A stretch of 47,146 bases of DNA, taken from positions 56,079 through 103,224 of the forward strand of contig JAAUPR010000004.1 of NCBI GenBank assembly GCA_012033055.1, read 5' to 3'. Within the stretch, counting starts at the first letter, position 1. Every line of letters starts with the position of its first letter. A program made the position numbers and the translations under genes. Source of the stretch: Limnothrix sp. RL_2_0 (GTDB taxonomy: Bacteria; Cyanobacteriota; Cyanobacteriia; Cyanobacteriales; MRBY01). Under the pieces are notes generated by a model, which saw nothing but the letters and a program-made list of their open reading frames with translations, searched no databases and was not told where the DNA came from. Below are positions 28,582-37,692 of this stretch, piece after piece.

Positions 28582-29583
28582 TCAACTCTTGTTATTAGAG
28601 CTTGACTTAGTTTCTGTTTCCGTAGCAGCAGGCATTAGTTCTGACAAATCAAACTTCTTTAATTGATTGGCAAACTGAGGCAAAACCTCTTGGCAAAACG
28701 CTTCTGCCGCCTTAGAACGGTAGCGATTCGGATTAACAATCACGCTAAGGATACGACGAACTTCCACTTCTTCAATATGCGCCCGGTGGAGCACACCCAT
28801 ACGTAATTCTTTTTCGATAGCTGTGACTGAGACAAAAGATGCACCAAGGCCAGACTGCACCGCATTTTTGATCGCCTCAATGGAATTCAACTCCATTTCA
28901 ATGCGTAGCCGTTTCGTGTCGATGTCGCAGCGAGTCAGCACCTGATCAATAACTTTGCGGATCGTGGATTGGGAATCGAGGGCAATAAATTTCAGCTTAT
29001 ACAGATCATCGCGGTGGATGGCTTCTGCTTTGGCAAGAGGGTGATTAACGGGCAAAATCAGCGCTAATTCATCTTCTGCATAGGGCACAATTTTTAGCGT
29101 ATCTTGCAATTCCGAGGGGACTTCGCCGCCAATAATTGCGAGATCCACCTGACCATTCGCCACTCCCCAAGAGGTTCGTCTGGTGGAATGTACTTGGAGC
29201 TGTACTGCCACATCGGGATATTTTTGGCGAAACAAACCGATCATTCTGGGGATAAGATATGTCCCCGTGGTTTGGGATGCGCCGACGATTAATGTTCCAC
29301 CTTGTAAATTTTGTAAATCTTCAATGGCTCGGCAGGTTTCTTGGCAGAGGGTAATAATTTTCTCGCCGTAATCTAGTAGTAAATAGCCAGCTTCTGTGAG
29401 CTGTGCCCGTCTACCGCCCCGGTCAAATAGGGGAACGCTTAATTGTTTTTCTAAATTTTGTACTTGTAAACTCACTGCAGGCTGGGACACGTAGAGACTG
29501 TCCGCCGCTCGTTTGAAGCTTCCTTCAGTGGAAATGGCTTTCAGAATGCGGAGTTGATCCAAAGTAAATGGGATGTCAGACAT
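28582..29583 (-). CDS. rbcR: LysR-type transcriptional regulator RbcR
   Basis: A 333-residue LysR-type regulator. The N-terminal winged helix ([38 protein letters not shown]) and the segments [20 protein letters not shown] and [17 protein letters not shown] match RbcR, which controls the RuBisCO operon and CO2-fixation genes in response to metabolites; the plastid copy is Ycf30. The C-terminal domain is the usual type 2 periplasmic-binding fold. Start ATG 29583. It is divergent from the NnrU gene with about 90 bases between, room for a shared regulatory site. CmpR and NdhR are close relatives, but the N-terminus is that of RbcR. Confidence 0.88.
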   Translation of the reverse strand: MSDIPFTLDQLRILKAISTEGSFKRAADSLYVSQPAVSLQVQNLEKQLSVPLFDRGGRRAQLTEAGYLLLDYGEKIITLCQETCRAIEDLQNLQGGTLIVGASQTTGTYLIPRMIGLFRQKYPDVAVQLQVHSTRRTSWGVANGQVDLAIIGGEVPSELQDTLKIVPYAEDELALILPVNHPLAKAEAIHRDDLYKLKFIALDSQSTIRKVIDQVLTRCDIDTKRLRIEMELNSIEAIKNAVQSGLGASFVSVTAIEKELRMGVLHRAHIEEVEVRRILSVIVNPNRYRSKAAEAFCQEVLPQFANQLKKFDLSELMPAATETETKSSSNNKS

Positions 29584-29673
29584 ACAGCCTCAGCAGGAAA
29601 GTGGTAACAAAAGAGGGATCGATGCTGGATTCATGATTGACAGTACCATAATAAGGGGATCGTATCTCTTTTC

Positions 29674-30443
29674 ATGGATAATATAGCCTGCACTGATTGC
29701 AAGCAAAATACTTCGATTGACATAGTTATGGCAGGAATGAGTTGGTTTTCGATGAGTCATTGGGTAATGACAGGGTTATTGGTCGGTTTTGCGATCGCCC
29801 ACAGTGGGTTAGCGGCATTGCGACCGTGGGGCGAAAAAAAGATTGGTTCACGACTGTATCGTGTTTTATTTGCGCTGGTGAGTATTCCGTTTGCCACTGT
29901 TTTGATCATTTATTTTTTTAACCATCGTTATGATGGGGCTGTGCTGTGGCAGTTGCAGGGGGAGCCATGGGTAAAACCGACAGTGTGGTGGTCGGCGGCT
30001 ATCTCCTTTTTCTTTCTTTATCCATCCACGTTTAATCTGCTCGAAATTGCCGCGATTCAAAAACCCCAAGTCCATCTATATGAGAAGGGGATCACCCGCG
30101 TTACCCGTCACCCGCAGATGGTTGGTCAAGTGATTTGGTGTGTGGGACATTTGCTCTGGGTAGGTAGTTCGTTTATGTTGCTTACTTCTGTGGGCTTGGT
30201 TGTCCATCATTTATTTGCGGTCTGGCATGGCGATCGCGCCTAGAGTCTCGTTACGGCCAAACCTTTCTCGATGTCAAAGCACGTACCTCAATCATCCCCT
30301 TCGTCGCCATTTTGCAAGGGAAACAACAGCTCAAACTTGGAGAGTTCCTGAAGCCCGCCTACGTCGGCGTTACCGGGTTTATTGCCCTACTGTGGTGGGG
30401 GCATCCATGGCTGATGGTCATGACTGCTAAAGTGCCTTGGTAG
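29674..30443 (+). pseudogene. NnrU-family membrane protein, frameshifted
   Basis: A polytopic membrane protein of the NnrU family, first linked to nitrite/nitric oxide reduction and homologous to the 15-cis-zeta-carotene isomerase Z-ISO. The first frame gives helices HWVMTGLLVGFAIAHSGLAA, VLFALVSIPFATVLIIYFF and a third, with the conserved RHPQMVGQVIWCVGHLLWVG. It stops at 30241-30243 directly after HGDRA. Adding one C after GCGATCGCGCC (30230-30240) restores LESRYGQTFLDVKARTS and runs on with LKPAYVGVTGFIALLWWGHP to a stop at 30443, the normal family ending. The start is uncertain: ATG 29674, or ATG 29737 (MSWFSMSHWV), which fits the family better. Confidence 0.8.
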
Positions 30444-30531
30444 CAAGAAAAAGATATGATCCCCATGGCCGATGCGGGTAAGATAGGAAACCTAGATAAT
30501 ATGAAATGCGGTCGAGAAGACGGAAAATAGA

Positions 30532-30867
30532 ATGGTTTTGTCAATCACCGAGGAAAACTTCACGCAAACTGTCCTAGAGGCTGATGGGCCAGTTTTAGTT
30601 AACTTTTGGGCGCCATGGTGCGGACTATGTCATCTGCTGCATCCATTCCTTGTCAAAGTGCAACAAGAATGGCAAGGTCAATTTTTGCTGGTAGACGTTA
30701 ACGCCGATGACAATCTTAAGCTAGCCAATACTTACCGTCTCAAAACCTTACCGACTTTAATTCTTTTCAACAACGGCAAAATCGTTGAGCGCATTGATGA
30801 ATTTCAGAATCGCGATCGCCTGACTGCCCAGCTAGAACAACTCCTCCAAGGGGTGGTCATACCCTAA
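30532..30867 (+). CDS. Thioredoxin-like protein, CGLC active site
   Basis: A 111-residue thioredoxin-fold protein. The active site WAPWCGLCHLLHP has CGLC in place of the canonical CGPC, which should alter redox potential, and the following Lys/Met-rich helix differs from standard TrxA. The cis-proline strand LKTLPTLILFNNGK is conserved. No signal peptide, so cytosolic. Start ATG 30532. It lies 12 bases upstream of miaA and is probably co-transcribed. It could be one of the atypical cyanobacterial thioredoxins rather than the main TrxA. Confidence 0.87.
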   Translation: MVLSITEENFTQTVLEADGPVLVNFWAPWCGLCHLLHPFLVKVQQEWQGQFLLVDVNADDNLKLANTYRLKTLPTLILFNNGKIVERIDEFQNRDRLTAQLEQLLQGVVIP

Positions 30868-30879
30868 TCCCCTAGTCTT

Positions 30880-31770
30880 ATGACCGTTCCTTTAATCGTG
30901 ATCTGTGGCGCAACAGCAACCGGAAAATCGGGTTTAGCCATCCAGCTTGCCCAAGAACTAGATGCCGTTATTATTAGCGCCGATTCCCGGCAAATTTACC
31001 AAGATTTCGACATCGGCACAGCAAAACCAACACCAGCGGAATTAGCCCAAGTTCCCCATTATTTAATTAGTAGTTGCAAGCCGACCCATACGTTGACCCT
31101 CACGGAATATCAGACCCAAGCTCAAACTTTAATCGCTGAATTTCAACAAAAAAATCGACCGATCCTCTTAGTCGGTGGCACGGGTCTCTATATCAAGGCC
31201 ATTACAAAAGGTCTAAAAATTCCTCGCCTTGCGCCCCAACCTAAGTTACGCCAACAATTTACCGAGTTAGGACAAGCTTATAGCTATCAGCTTTTACAAC
31301 AACTTGATCCCCAAGCCTGCGAAAAAATTCATCCGAACGATCAAGTGCGTACTCTTCGCGCCCTCGAAGTTTTTTACGGAACAGGTCAACCCATTACGGA
31401 GCAGCAGGGAGAAAATCCGCCAACTTATCCCATTGTGCAGATTGGCCTAGACTGCGATCTTGAGCATTTGGAAACCCGGATTCGTCAACGCACAGAACAG
31501 ATGGTTGCGATGGGTTTTATCGAAGAGGTTGAGCGGCTAGGGAGTAAATATGGCTGGGATTTACCGTTGCTGAATACATTGGGTTATGGGGAATTTTGTG
31601 AATATGTGCAAGGAAAAATACCGCTAGCCGGGGCGATCGCCGCCACAGTTTTACACACCCGCCAATTTGCCAAACGCCAACGCACATGGTTCCGCGCTGT
31701 CCCAGAAATTAACTGGCTCAATAATGAAGACCCAGATCTAAAACATCAGGCGATCGCCCTTATTTCATAA
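30880..31770 (+). CDS. miaA: tRNA dimethylallyltransferase
   Basis: It adds the dimethylallyl group to A37 of tRNAs reading UNN codons. The 296-residue protein has the P-loop GATATGKSGLA (residues 10-20), the conserved ISADSRQIYQDFDIGTAKPT, VPHYLI, VGGTGLYIKAI and the C-terminal ATVLHTRQFAKRQRTWFR. All core motifs and normal length are present. Start ATG 30880, 12 bases after the thioredoxin-like gene; the two form a short operon. Confidence 0.96.
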   Translation: MTVPLIVICGATATGKSGLAIQLAQELDAVIISADSRQIYQDFDIGTAKPTPAELAQVPHYLISSCKPTHTLTLTEYQTQAQTLIAEFQQKNRPILLVGGTGLYIKAITKGLKIPRLAPQPKLRQQFTELGQAYSYQLLQQLDPQACEKIHPNDQVRTLRALEVFYGTGQPITEQQGENPPTYPIVQIGLDCDLEHLETRIRQRTEQMVAMGFIEEVERLGSKYGWDLPLLNTLGYGEFCEYVQGKIPLAGAIAATVLHTRQFAKRQRTWFRAVPEINWLNNEDPDLKHQAIALIS

Positions 31771-31809
31771 ATTTTTAGTAGCTCACAATTGCCACCAAGA
31801 ACCAAAGAA

Positions 31810-32388
31810 TCAATTCGCAACCTCAACCATCTCAATCACGCGGTTATCCCAATCTTTTACCAGAAAATTGAGAGGCTTTTCCTGACGAATTTTGTATTTT
31901 AAACGGCGGGATTGCACACGTAACAGCACCGATTCCAAGCATTCCTTATCAAAACAAACATGGCGGTGATGATTTTTCTTCCCAAGGCTTGCCCCAGTCA
32001 CCACATGGAGTTGAGTATCTTTTTTCAGTTGATACCACAATCCTTCCGAACCCTGAAGCGTATTCGTTCCCATCGCCGTCGGACTAGCACCCATATACAT
32101 AGGGTCGAGACCCGCTGTCCCTAAAGTCTGCTCGTAATTGTAGTAATAATGCAACGGCACATCCGCCACAGGCAACTGTAAAATTCCTTCATAAAAACCC
32201 TTTGCCACATCCAGATCCGACACCATAATTGTGTAAACTTTCGGCGCACTAGTTAGAAATGCCCACATCGCCACACCATAGGCACAGAGGAGCATTACCA
32301 TGATGCCCTGAGTCGAAAGCAGACCGTCGAGGGCAGGGAAAAAAGCGCCAATTACAATATGGGAAATCGTCAAAGCAGCAGGGACCAT
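31810..32388 (-). CDS. Membrane-anchored glyoxalase/VOC-like protein
   Basis: A 192-residue protein with an N-terminal membrane part (ALTISHIVIGAFFPALDGLL, then IMVMLLCAYGVAMWAFL) followed by a vicinal-oxygen-chelate-like domain (VYTIMVSDLDVAKGFYEGIL; HHRHVCFDKECLESVL; LNFLVKDWDNRVIEMVE). VOC domains form metal enzymes such as glyoxalase I or binding proteins. The membrane anchor is less common for the family. It converges with miaA and is divergent from the sigma-like gene. Substrate unknown; fold assignment moderately certain. Confidence 0.65.
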   Translation of the reverse strand: MVPAALTISHIVIGAFFPALDGLLSTQGIMVMLLCAYGVAMWAFLTSAPKVYTIMVSDLDVAKGFYEGILQLPVADVPLHYYYNYEQTLGTAGLDPMYMGASPTAMGTNTLQGSEGLWYQLKKDTQLHVVTGASLGKKNHHRHVCFDKECLESVLLRVQSRRLKYKIRQEKPLNFLVKDWDNRVIEMVEVAN

Positions 32389-32471
32389 AAATCCAACGTT
32401 GAGGAATAAATCGACTATGATTGAAATTTAAACAGTCTGTTTAGGTGAATTTGTAGGCATTATTGCAGGAT

Positions 32472-33119
32472 ATGATTCAGATTCCGAGTTTTCCCGAAGC
32501 AAATCATCCGCTGATCCAATCTCTAAACCATTATAGCGATTTGGATCTGTTGACTCTTTTCCAACGGCATCCGGAGCAGGGAAAGTTTTTTACTGGAATT
32601 TTTTGCCGCTATTCACCCGTTATTTATTCGCTGATTGGCAATTCTGCGCGATCGCCGGTGCAGGCAGACTATGTTTTTGCATTGACATGGCGACATATTT
32701 TCCATGAGATGCGGGGGTTAGACCTCCAAAGCAACGGCAACAAGGGTGATTCTTTACAAAATTGGCTGATTAATACCACGGCAATGTGCATTAACGGCAC
32801 ACAGATGCCCCCGGTGGAATCGATTAATTACGACATCAATCAAGCCACGCCTCCCCTGTGGTGCTATTTGGAACAAGCTCTGGAATTAATTCCCCCCCTC
32901 GCCCGTCTGATTTTGGTGATGGCTGACAATTTTCACTGGAGCGCGACACGCATCTCGGCTTATCTACAGGCGGAACAGGAAAATTTAACCTCTGAGGACG
33001 TGGAATATTGGATTCAGCAGGGGCGGCAATTTGTGATTAATGAGTTGCCCCAAGATATTTGTGAGCTGTATTTTCCAGAAGCCCTAGAGAGTCGCGAAAA
33101 TGTTTTGGATGCTGTTTAA
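32472..33119 (+). CDS. Sigma-70/ECF-like protein
   Basis: A 215-residue protein whose layout resembles an ECF sigma factor. Residues 20-85 (DLDLLTLFQRHPEQGKFFTGIFCRYSPVIYSLI, then ADYVFALTWRHIF) look like region 2, and 130-200 (WCYLEQALELIPPLARLILVMADNFHWSATRISAYL) like region 4. Between them NWLINTTAMCING matches the RNA-polymerase linker pattern. It is divergent from typical ECFs, and the region-4 recognition helix is unclear. The frame opens at TTG 32463; ATG 32472 is preferred. No anti-sigma gene is adjacent. It may be a sigma-derived regulator rather than a true sigma factor. Confidence 0.55.
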   Translation: MIQIPSFPEANHPLIQSLNHYSDLDLLTLFQRHPEQGKFFTGIFCRYSPVIYSLIGNSARSPVQADYVFALTWRHIFHEMRGLDLQSNGNKGDSLQNWLINTTAMCINGTQMPPVESINYDINQATPPLWCYLEQALELIPPLARLILVMADNFHWSATRISAYLQAEQENLTSEDVEYWIQQGRQFVINELPQDICELYFPEALESRENVLDAV

Positions 33120-33130
33120 ATCAATGATTT

Positions 33131-33154
33131 TTGTCGATGTACTTGTCGATGTAC
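33131..33154. repeat. 12-base tandem duplication
   Basis: TTGTCGATGTAC occurs twice in direct tandem between the sigma-like gene and ndhS. It is short and may be incidental, or part of the ndhS upstream region. Confidence 0.8.
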
Positions 33155-33230
33155 TTAAAGTCTGATTTTTACTAGCAGTAGAGCGACCTATGATAGATAA
33201 TAATTCTCTAAAGTAAGCATTTTTAATCCT

Positions 33231-33401
33231 ATGATTTTTCCCGGCAGCACAGTAAAAGTAATTAATCCCGACGATACTTTTTTTCGTTTTAAAGGTCTTG
33301 TTCAACGGGTCAGTGATGGTCGGGCAGCGGTTTTGTTTGAAGGGGGCAACTGGGATAAGTTGGTCACTTTCAACCTCTCTGAGCTAGAAGAATCGAAATA
33401 A
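33231..33401 (+). CDS. ndhS: NDH-1 subunit S (NdhS, DUF3252), short gene
   Basis: A 56-residue protein beginning [20 protein letters not shown] and continuing with [20 protein letters not shown] and [14 protein letters not shown]. This matches NdhS (CRR31/Ssl0352), an SH3-like subunit at the ferredoxin-docking site of photosynthetic NDH-1, used in cyclic electron flow. The pattern [22 protein letters not shown] is the family hallmark. ATG 33231 begins the conserved part directly. It is followed by the HAS-barrel gene after 12 bases. With crr6 at the window start it is the second NDH-1-related gene. Confidence 0.8.
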   Translation: MIFPGSTVKVINPDDTFFRFKGLVQRVSDGRAAVLFEGGNWDKLVTFNLSELEESK

Positions 33402-33413
33402 TTAGGTCTTTCC

Positions 33414-34073
33414 ATGCGTTTGCCCCTGCCCCAATTTAGTCTTGGCGATCGCCACCCAGATCACATTGCGGAGGTCATCGAGACGACCAGCACGGAGTTT
33501 ACAGCCCAGTGCCTAGACCCTGAAGATTTGAGTTTTCCGGTGATGCCGCCCTTTGGGAGTTGGGTAAAATCCTACGATGAAGAGTCGGGGAATATGGTGT
33601 ATGGCATCGTCACCTATGTCACTACTTCCCCCATTGATTCGGTGCATCGGGCGCGGGCGTTGGGTATGAGTTTGGAGGAGTTGCGGGAGCAGCAGCCCCA
33701 GATTTTTGCGATGCTGAAAACTGAATTCCGGGCGGCGATCGTTGGTTTTGAAGCGCCACCAAAACGGCGCAACGACAGAAACGGTAAAGTGTTTCAATAT
33801 TTACCACCCCGCCCACCACAAATTCACCAATCGGTTTACCATTGTGAACCGGAAGAAATTATTCATTTCACTGAAGAACTGGAATTTTTACGCATTCTTT
33901 TACAAGTTAATTGGGTTCCGCCAGAGTCATTAATTGCCGCATCTGTACGAGAGGTTTTTCGACTACGCAAGGGCGATCGCCAATGGCTAGTGAAAGTCGG
34001 GCGTATGATCAGTACTTTGCTCAAAGATGACTATGATCGGTTGCGGTATATTCTGAGCCAAATTCATTGGTGA
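33414..34073 (+). CDS. HAS-barrel-domain-like conserved cyanobacterial protein
   Basis: A 219-residue soluble protein. The N-terminal part (HIAEVIETTSTEFTAQC and FGSWVKSYDEESGNMVYGIV) resembles the HAS-barrel found at the start of HerA-type ATPases; no ATPase follows. The rest contains the conserved segments PPRPPQIHQSVYHCEPEEI and VREVFRLRKGDRQWLVKVGR. It is 12 bases after ndhS, so probably co-transcribed, but a role in NDH-1 is not supported by anything else seen. Function unknown. Confidence 0.6.
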   Translation: MRLPLPQFSLGDRHPDHIAEVIETTSTEFTAQCLDPEDLSFPVMPPFGSWVKSYDEESGNMVYGIVTYVTTSPIDSVHRARALGMSLEELREQQPQIFAMLKTEFRAAIVGFEAPPKRRNDRNGKVFQYLPPRPPQIHQSVYHCEPEEIIHFTEELEFLRILLQVNWVPPESLIAASVREVFRLRKGDRQWLVKVGRMISTLLKDDYDRLRYILSQIHW

Positions 34074-34166
34074 TTTTAGGGAATCGTAGGCGATCGCCAG
34101 AGCATAAAAAAGCCAGCTAGAATAGTTAGAACAATCCATTGAGCCAATCTTTGCGGGACAAAACTA

Positions 34167-34760
34167 ATGGTTGCGACTCCAGTCAAACAAAAAAAATATA
34201 CAGCCGCTGAATACCTAGAGCTTGAAGAAAAAGCAGAGTTTAAAAGTGAATTTTTTGATGGGGAAATAATTCCAATGGCAGGTGCAAGCGCAAATCACAA
34301 CAAAATTGTTCTCAACCTTTGCCGTTTACTTCCTCTTGAAATTGGTGGACAGGAATACGAAGTATTTATGAGTGATATGCGGCTATGGATTCCCTCAAAG
34401 CAGCACTACACTTACCCGGATGTGACGGTTGTTCGCGGTGAGCCGATTTATGTAGACTCTCCGAAGCAAACGATGTTGACAAATCCTTGTCTCATTATCG
34501 AAGTAACATCTGCTTCAACGGAAAGTTATGACAAGTCAAACAAATTTGATTTTTACCGCTCGATTCCAGAATTTGAAGAGTATATTCTCATCGATCAAAA
34601 AAGCTACAAAGCAACTCAATGGACGAGATTGGCAGATGGACGCTGGATTCTGGCAGACCATTATGGTGAAGATCACATTCTGCAGCTTGAATCGATTGAT
34701 TTTGAAATTAGCTTTAAGGATTTATATAAACGGGTAATGTTTGAGACTGCTGAAAAGTAA
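34167..34760 (+). CDS. Uma2-family (DUF820) PD-(D/E)XK protein
   Basis: A 197-residue Uma2-family protein. The N-terminus KKYTAAEYLELEEKAEFKSEFFDGEIIPM is the usual opening, and the nuclease-like motif is read as YPDVTVVRG, then LIIEVTSASTESYDKSNKFDFYRS and FEEYILIDQ. Unlike the copy at 23626-24210 it has no duplication in this loop. The family is multi-copy in cyanobacteria, with unknown role and repeated suggestions of a mobile or defence link. Start ATG 34167. It converges with trpB. Confidence 0.88.
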   Translation: MVATPVKQKKYTAAEYLELEEKAEFKSEFFDGEIIPMAGASANHNKIVLNLCRLLPLEIGGQEYEVFMSDMRLWIPSKQHYTYPDVTVVRGEPIYVDSPKQTMLTNPCLIIEVTSASTESYDKSNKFDFYRSIPEFEEYILIDQKSYKATQWTRLADGRWILADHYGEDHILQLESIDFEISFKDLYKRVMFETAEK

Positions 34761-34835
34761 TAAAAACGGCGATCGCCCATTTCTCCCTAAAAAAATAAGA
34801 GCGGCGATCGCCATAAACATCAATAGGAAATAATT

Positions 34836-36089
34836 TTATTCCCAGCCATTTTTATCAAGATATTTCGCCACAGTTTGCACATCCTTATCACCACGACCAG
34901 AACTATTGATCACGATACGAGGACTACCCTCTAGCTGCGGACAGAGAGTTTCCAGATAAGCAAAAGCATGGGAAGTTTCTAGCGCCGGAATAATTCCTTC
35001 CATCTCAGACACACGACGAAAAGCCTTCACCGCATCCTCATCCGTCACACTGTAATATTCCGCACGACTCGTATCTTTTAAATAGCTATGCTCAGGCCCC
35101 ACCCCCGGATAGTCTAGACCTGCGCTGATCGAATGAGCTTCCACCACTTGACCTTCCGTATCCTGAAGTAAATAGCTCATTGCGCCGTGCAAAACCCCGG
35201 GCTGACCTTGGGTTAAAGTTGCCGCATGGTGACCACTAGACACCCCAGAACCCTCTGCTTCCACACCAATCAACCGCACTGAAGACTCTTTGACAAACTC
35301 GTGAAACAGTCCCATCGCATTGGAACCACCACCGACGCAAGCCACAAGAATATCGGGTAAACCGCCCCATTTCTCAACACATTGCCCACGAGTTTCTTCA
35401 CCGATAATGGCATGAAAATCACGCACCATCATGGGATACGGATGAGGCCCTGCTACAGAACCAAGAATATAGTGGGTCGTTTCCACATTTGTCACCCAAT
35501 CACGAATCGCTTCAGAAGTAGCATCTTTTAACGTACCTGTACCCGCTTCAACTGGCTGAACTGTTGCACCAAGCAGCTTCATCCGAAATACGTTTAGAGC
35601 CTGCCGTTCCATATCTTGCACCCCCATATAGATGATGCATTCCATCCCAAAACGCGCACATACTGTTGCCGTGGCTACGCCGTGTTGGCCTGCGCCTGTC
35701 TCTGCAATAATTCGCTTTTTCCCCATTCGCTTCGCTAATAAAGCTTGGGCGATCGCATTATTAATTTTGTGAGCACCAGTATGATTTAAATCTTCCCGTT
35801 TCAAATAAATCTGAGCCCCAGAACCATCAGGCCGAGCATAATGCCGCGTTAATCTTTCCGCGAAATATAAAGGGCTAGGACGACCCACATAATCCTTCAG
35901 CAGTCCGTCTAACTCTTGGGTGAATTCCGGATCATTACGGTACTGAGCATAGGCAGATTCCAACTCAGCCAGAGCAGGCATCAAAGTTTCTGGAACGTAC
36001 TTACCGCCATATTTTCCGAAACGTCCAAGCGCATCGGGCTGATTGGCATCAAAAGTGAGAGGAGCAGGCGAGATCGGCGAAATAGTCAC
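34836..36089 (-). CDS. trpB: Tryptophan synthase subunit beta
   Basis: It condenses indole and serine to tryptophan using pyridoxal phosphate. The 417-residue protein has [20 protein letters not shown], the PLP-binding lysine in [19 protein letters not shown], the channel segment [20 protein letters not shown] and the glycine-rich phosphate site [10 protein letters not shown]. The start is GTG 36089. trpA is not adjacent, as usual in cyanobacteria. The length is normal and no residue loss is seen. Confidence 0.96.
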   Translation of the reverse strand: MTISPISPAPLTFDANQPDALGRFGKYGGKYVPETLMPALAELESAYAQYRNDPEFTQELDGLLKDYVGRPSPLYFAERLTRHYARPDGSGAQIYLKREDLNHTGAHKINNAIAQALLAKRMGKKRIIAETGAGQHGVATATVCARFGMECIIYMGVQDMERQALNVFRMKLLGATVQPVEAGTGTLKDATSEAIRDWVTNVETTHYILGSVAGPHPYPMMVRDFHAIIGEETRGQCVEKWGGLPDILVACVGGGSNAMGLFHEFVKESSVRLIGVEAEGSGVSSGHHAATLTQGQPGVLHGAMSYLLQDTEGQVVEAHSISAGLDYPGVGPEHSYLKDTSRAEYYSVTDEDAVKAFRRVSEMEGIIPALETSHAFAYLETLCPQLEGSPRIVINSSGRGDKDVQTVAKYLDKNGWE

Positions 36090-36183
36090 GATATATGTGT
36101 AGGTGAAAACAATAATTCTAAGTAGGATTATTGTAACTCGATCCTAACGACAGGCTAATCTCGCCCCACTTAAAACAGAAATC

Positions 36184-37569
36184 CTAAACAGACACAACCG
36201 GCATGATTTTTAGTAAGGATGCTTGGCGCTGTTCAAATAGCTTCGTGATGCCTTTAAGGACGGTTAGAGTGATTTCTGGGTTAATACCTTCGAGAAACTC
36301 CTCTTGGGTAAGTTCTCCACGGAAAAATAATTTGGAGCGATCGCATTGTTCCCGCACAGAATCAAAGCCAATAGATTTTACGATGTAGGTCGTCAGAGGT
36401 GAATTCTTCAGATCGTAGGCTGCATTTTGATAACGGCCTTTCTCAAGCAGATCAAGCACCTCTTTTTCAATCTCATCCTTTAAGGAAAACAAACAATCTA
36501 TTTCCGGGATATAGTCAATCAACTTAGACTGAACCTCATCTTCTCCTTGGGAAGGTAACTCACCCATCATGCTGGAGACAGGAATATCTCGACCTAACCG
36601 GCGTGAGATCGCCTCAAGGAAACCGATGGTAAAGAGCTTGCTGCCCAGATATAGTCGACCGACGTGCAAATTGTGACCTGACTGATCAACTAAGCTTTCG
36701 TAGATAGCTCGATCTGGCTCACCACGAAATTCTTGGAAGATAATATCTGGCTTTAGGAAGTTCATGAACCCTTCCATTTTTTGCAATGCTTGGCGGTATT
36801 CAGCCACTGTGTAGGAAGAACTATTGTGTAAGTTGTGGTTTGTCTCTGGGAGCAGACTCCATGTACCATCGAGGAAACGGGCTGGGCTAGGGTTTGCAAA
36901 ACTTCCCACATCTCGGTTAGAAAGACGCACTGCTCGCCTGATGGCATCCACCATTTCCTCTTCAGACATGCCTACGGAATATTTTTCGTTGACATTTTCT
37001 AGCCGACCAAAGAGAACTTCTGCTGCGCTAACGCCCTGTTCATTGTCGGGACGGAAAGGAATTGTGGTCTCGATGCAACAAATAATTTCGACTAGTTGCT
37101 TCGTGGACAGAAAAGGGTCAAGTACCTTCGCACCCACTACAGCGCTCAAAAATTCATTTTGTCCACTAAAGGAGGAAAGAGTCTGTGAGGGAGCAAAGCC
37201 AAATAGATCAAGAATAATTTTGAAGATTTGGTCGGTGGGTAATTCGTCTTTATCACGGATGCAGAGGTGATCACGAACTTCTTTGACAAAAGGGGCGATG
37301 TAAAAGCTGAGGTTGAAATTCACACTGGTGTCTACTTGTACATAGACGACATCGTGGAATAGGGCGGCAAGGAGTTCAATGGCGTTGTCTGAGCCACCGA
37401 CTTCAAAGATATGCTCAGGGGTATGGAATGAGCGCCAGCGACCCGTCATTGTCTGAACGATTAGATCGGCGATTTTATTGATTTGAGGCATCTCGAAGTC
37501 AATCTGAAGCTCTTTCATCGCCCAGATGAGTTTTTCTAGACATTGCTGATGGTCACTTTCAAAACTCAC
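36184..37569 (-). CDS. HD-domain-like protein, conserved in cyanobacteria
   Basis: A 461-residue soluble protein. Near the N-terminus WRSFHTPEHIFEV and LLAALFHDVVYVQVD give the His...HD pattern of HD-type metal-dependent phosphohydrolases. The remaining roughly 350 residues (with LHNSSSYTVAEYRQALQKMEG and LHVGRLYLGSKLFTIGFLEA) match no family I recognise. The frame opens at TTG 37593, but GTG 37569 is preceded by GGGGAGG about five bases away and is the likelier start. No partner gene is visible. Phosphohydrolase activity is inferred from the motif only. Confidence 0.6.
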   Translation of the reverse strand: MSFESDHQQCLEKLIWAMKELQIDFEMPQINKIADLIVQTMTGRWRSFHTPEHIFEVGGSDNAIELLAALFHDVVYVQVDTSVNFNLSFYIAPFVKEVRDHLCIRDKDELPTDQIFKIILDLFGFAPSQTLSSFSGQNEFLSAVVGAKVLDPFLSTKQLVEIICCIETTIPFRPDNEQGVSAAEVLFGRLENVNEKYSVGMSEEEMVDAIRRAVRLSNRDVGSFANPSPARFLDGTWSLLPETNHNLHNSSSYTVAEYRQALQKMEGFMNFLKPDIIFQEFRGEPDRAIYESLVDQSGHNLHVGRLYLGSKLFTIGFLEAISRRLGRDIPVSSMMGELPSQGEDEVQSKLIDYIPEIDCLFSLKDEIEKEVLDLLEKGRYQNAAYDLKNSPLTTYIVKSIGFDSVREQCDRSKLFFRGELTQEEFLEGINPEITLTVLKGITKLFEQRQASLLKIMPVVSV

Positions 37570-37692
37570 GGGAACCTCCCCTAGTTGCACCAAATGGATA
37601 GATTTGGTCTGTTCTGATACTCTTGCTCTGTCATATCAAATTACAGATGCCATTAATGTAGCAAAAGTGTTGACTCTGGGGGGAGATCGAGA

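Noticed and set aside
33084-33305. Minus-strand frame with Ser-Thr repeats opposite ndhS
   Set aside because: The repeats come from the 12-base tandem duplication, and the frame is antisense to the conserved ndhS.
34767-34815. Two HIP1 octamers near the trpB/Uma2 3' ends forming a terminator stem
   Set aside because: Each octamer is self-palindromic, so pairing between them is automatic and is not evidence of a terminator; no T tract follows.
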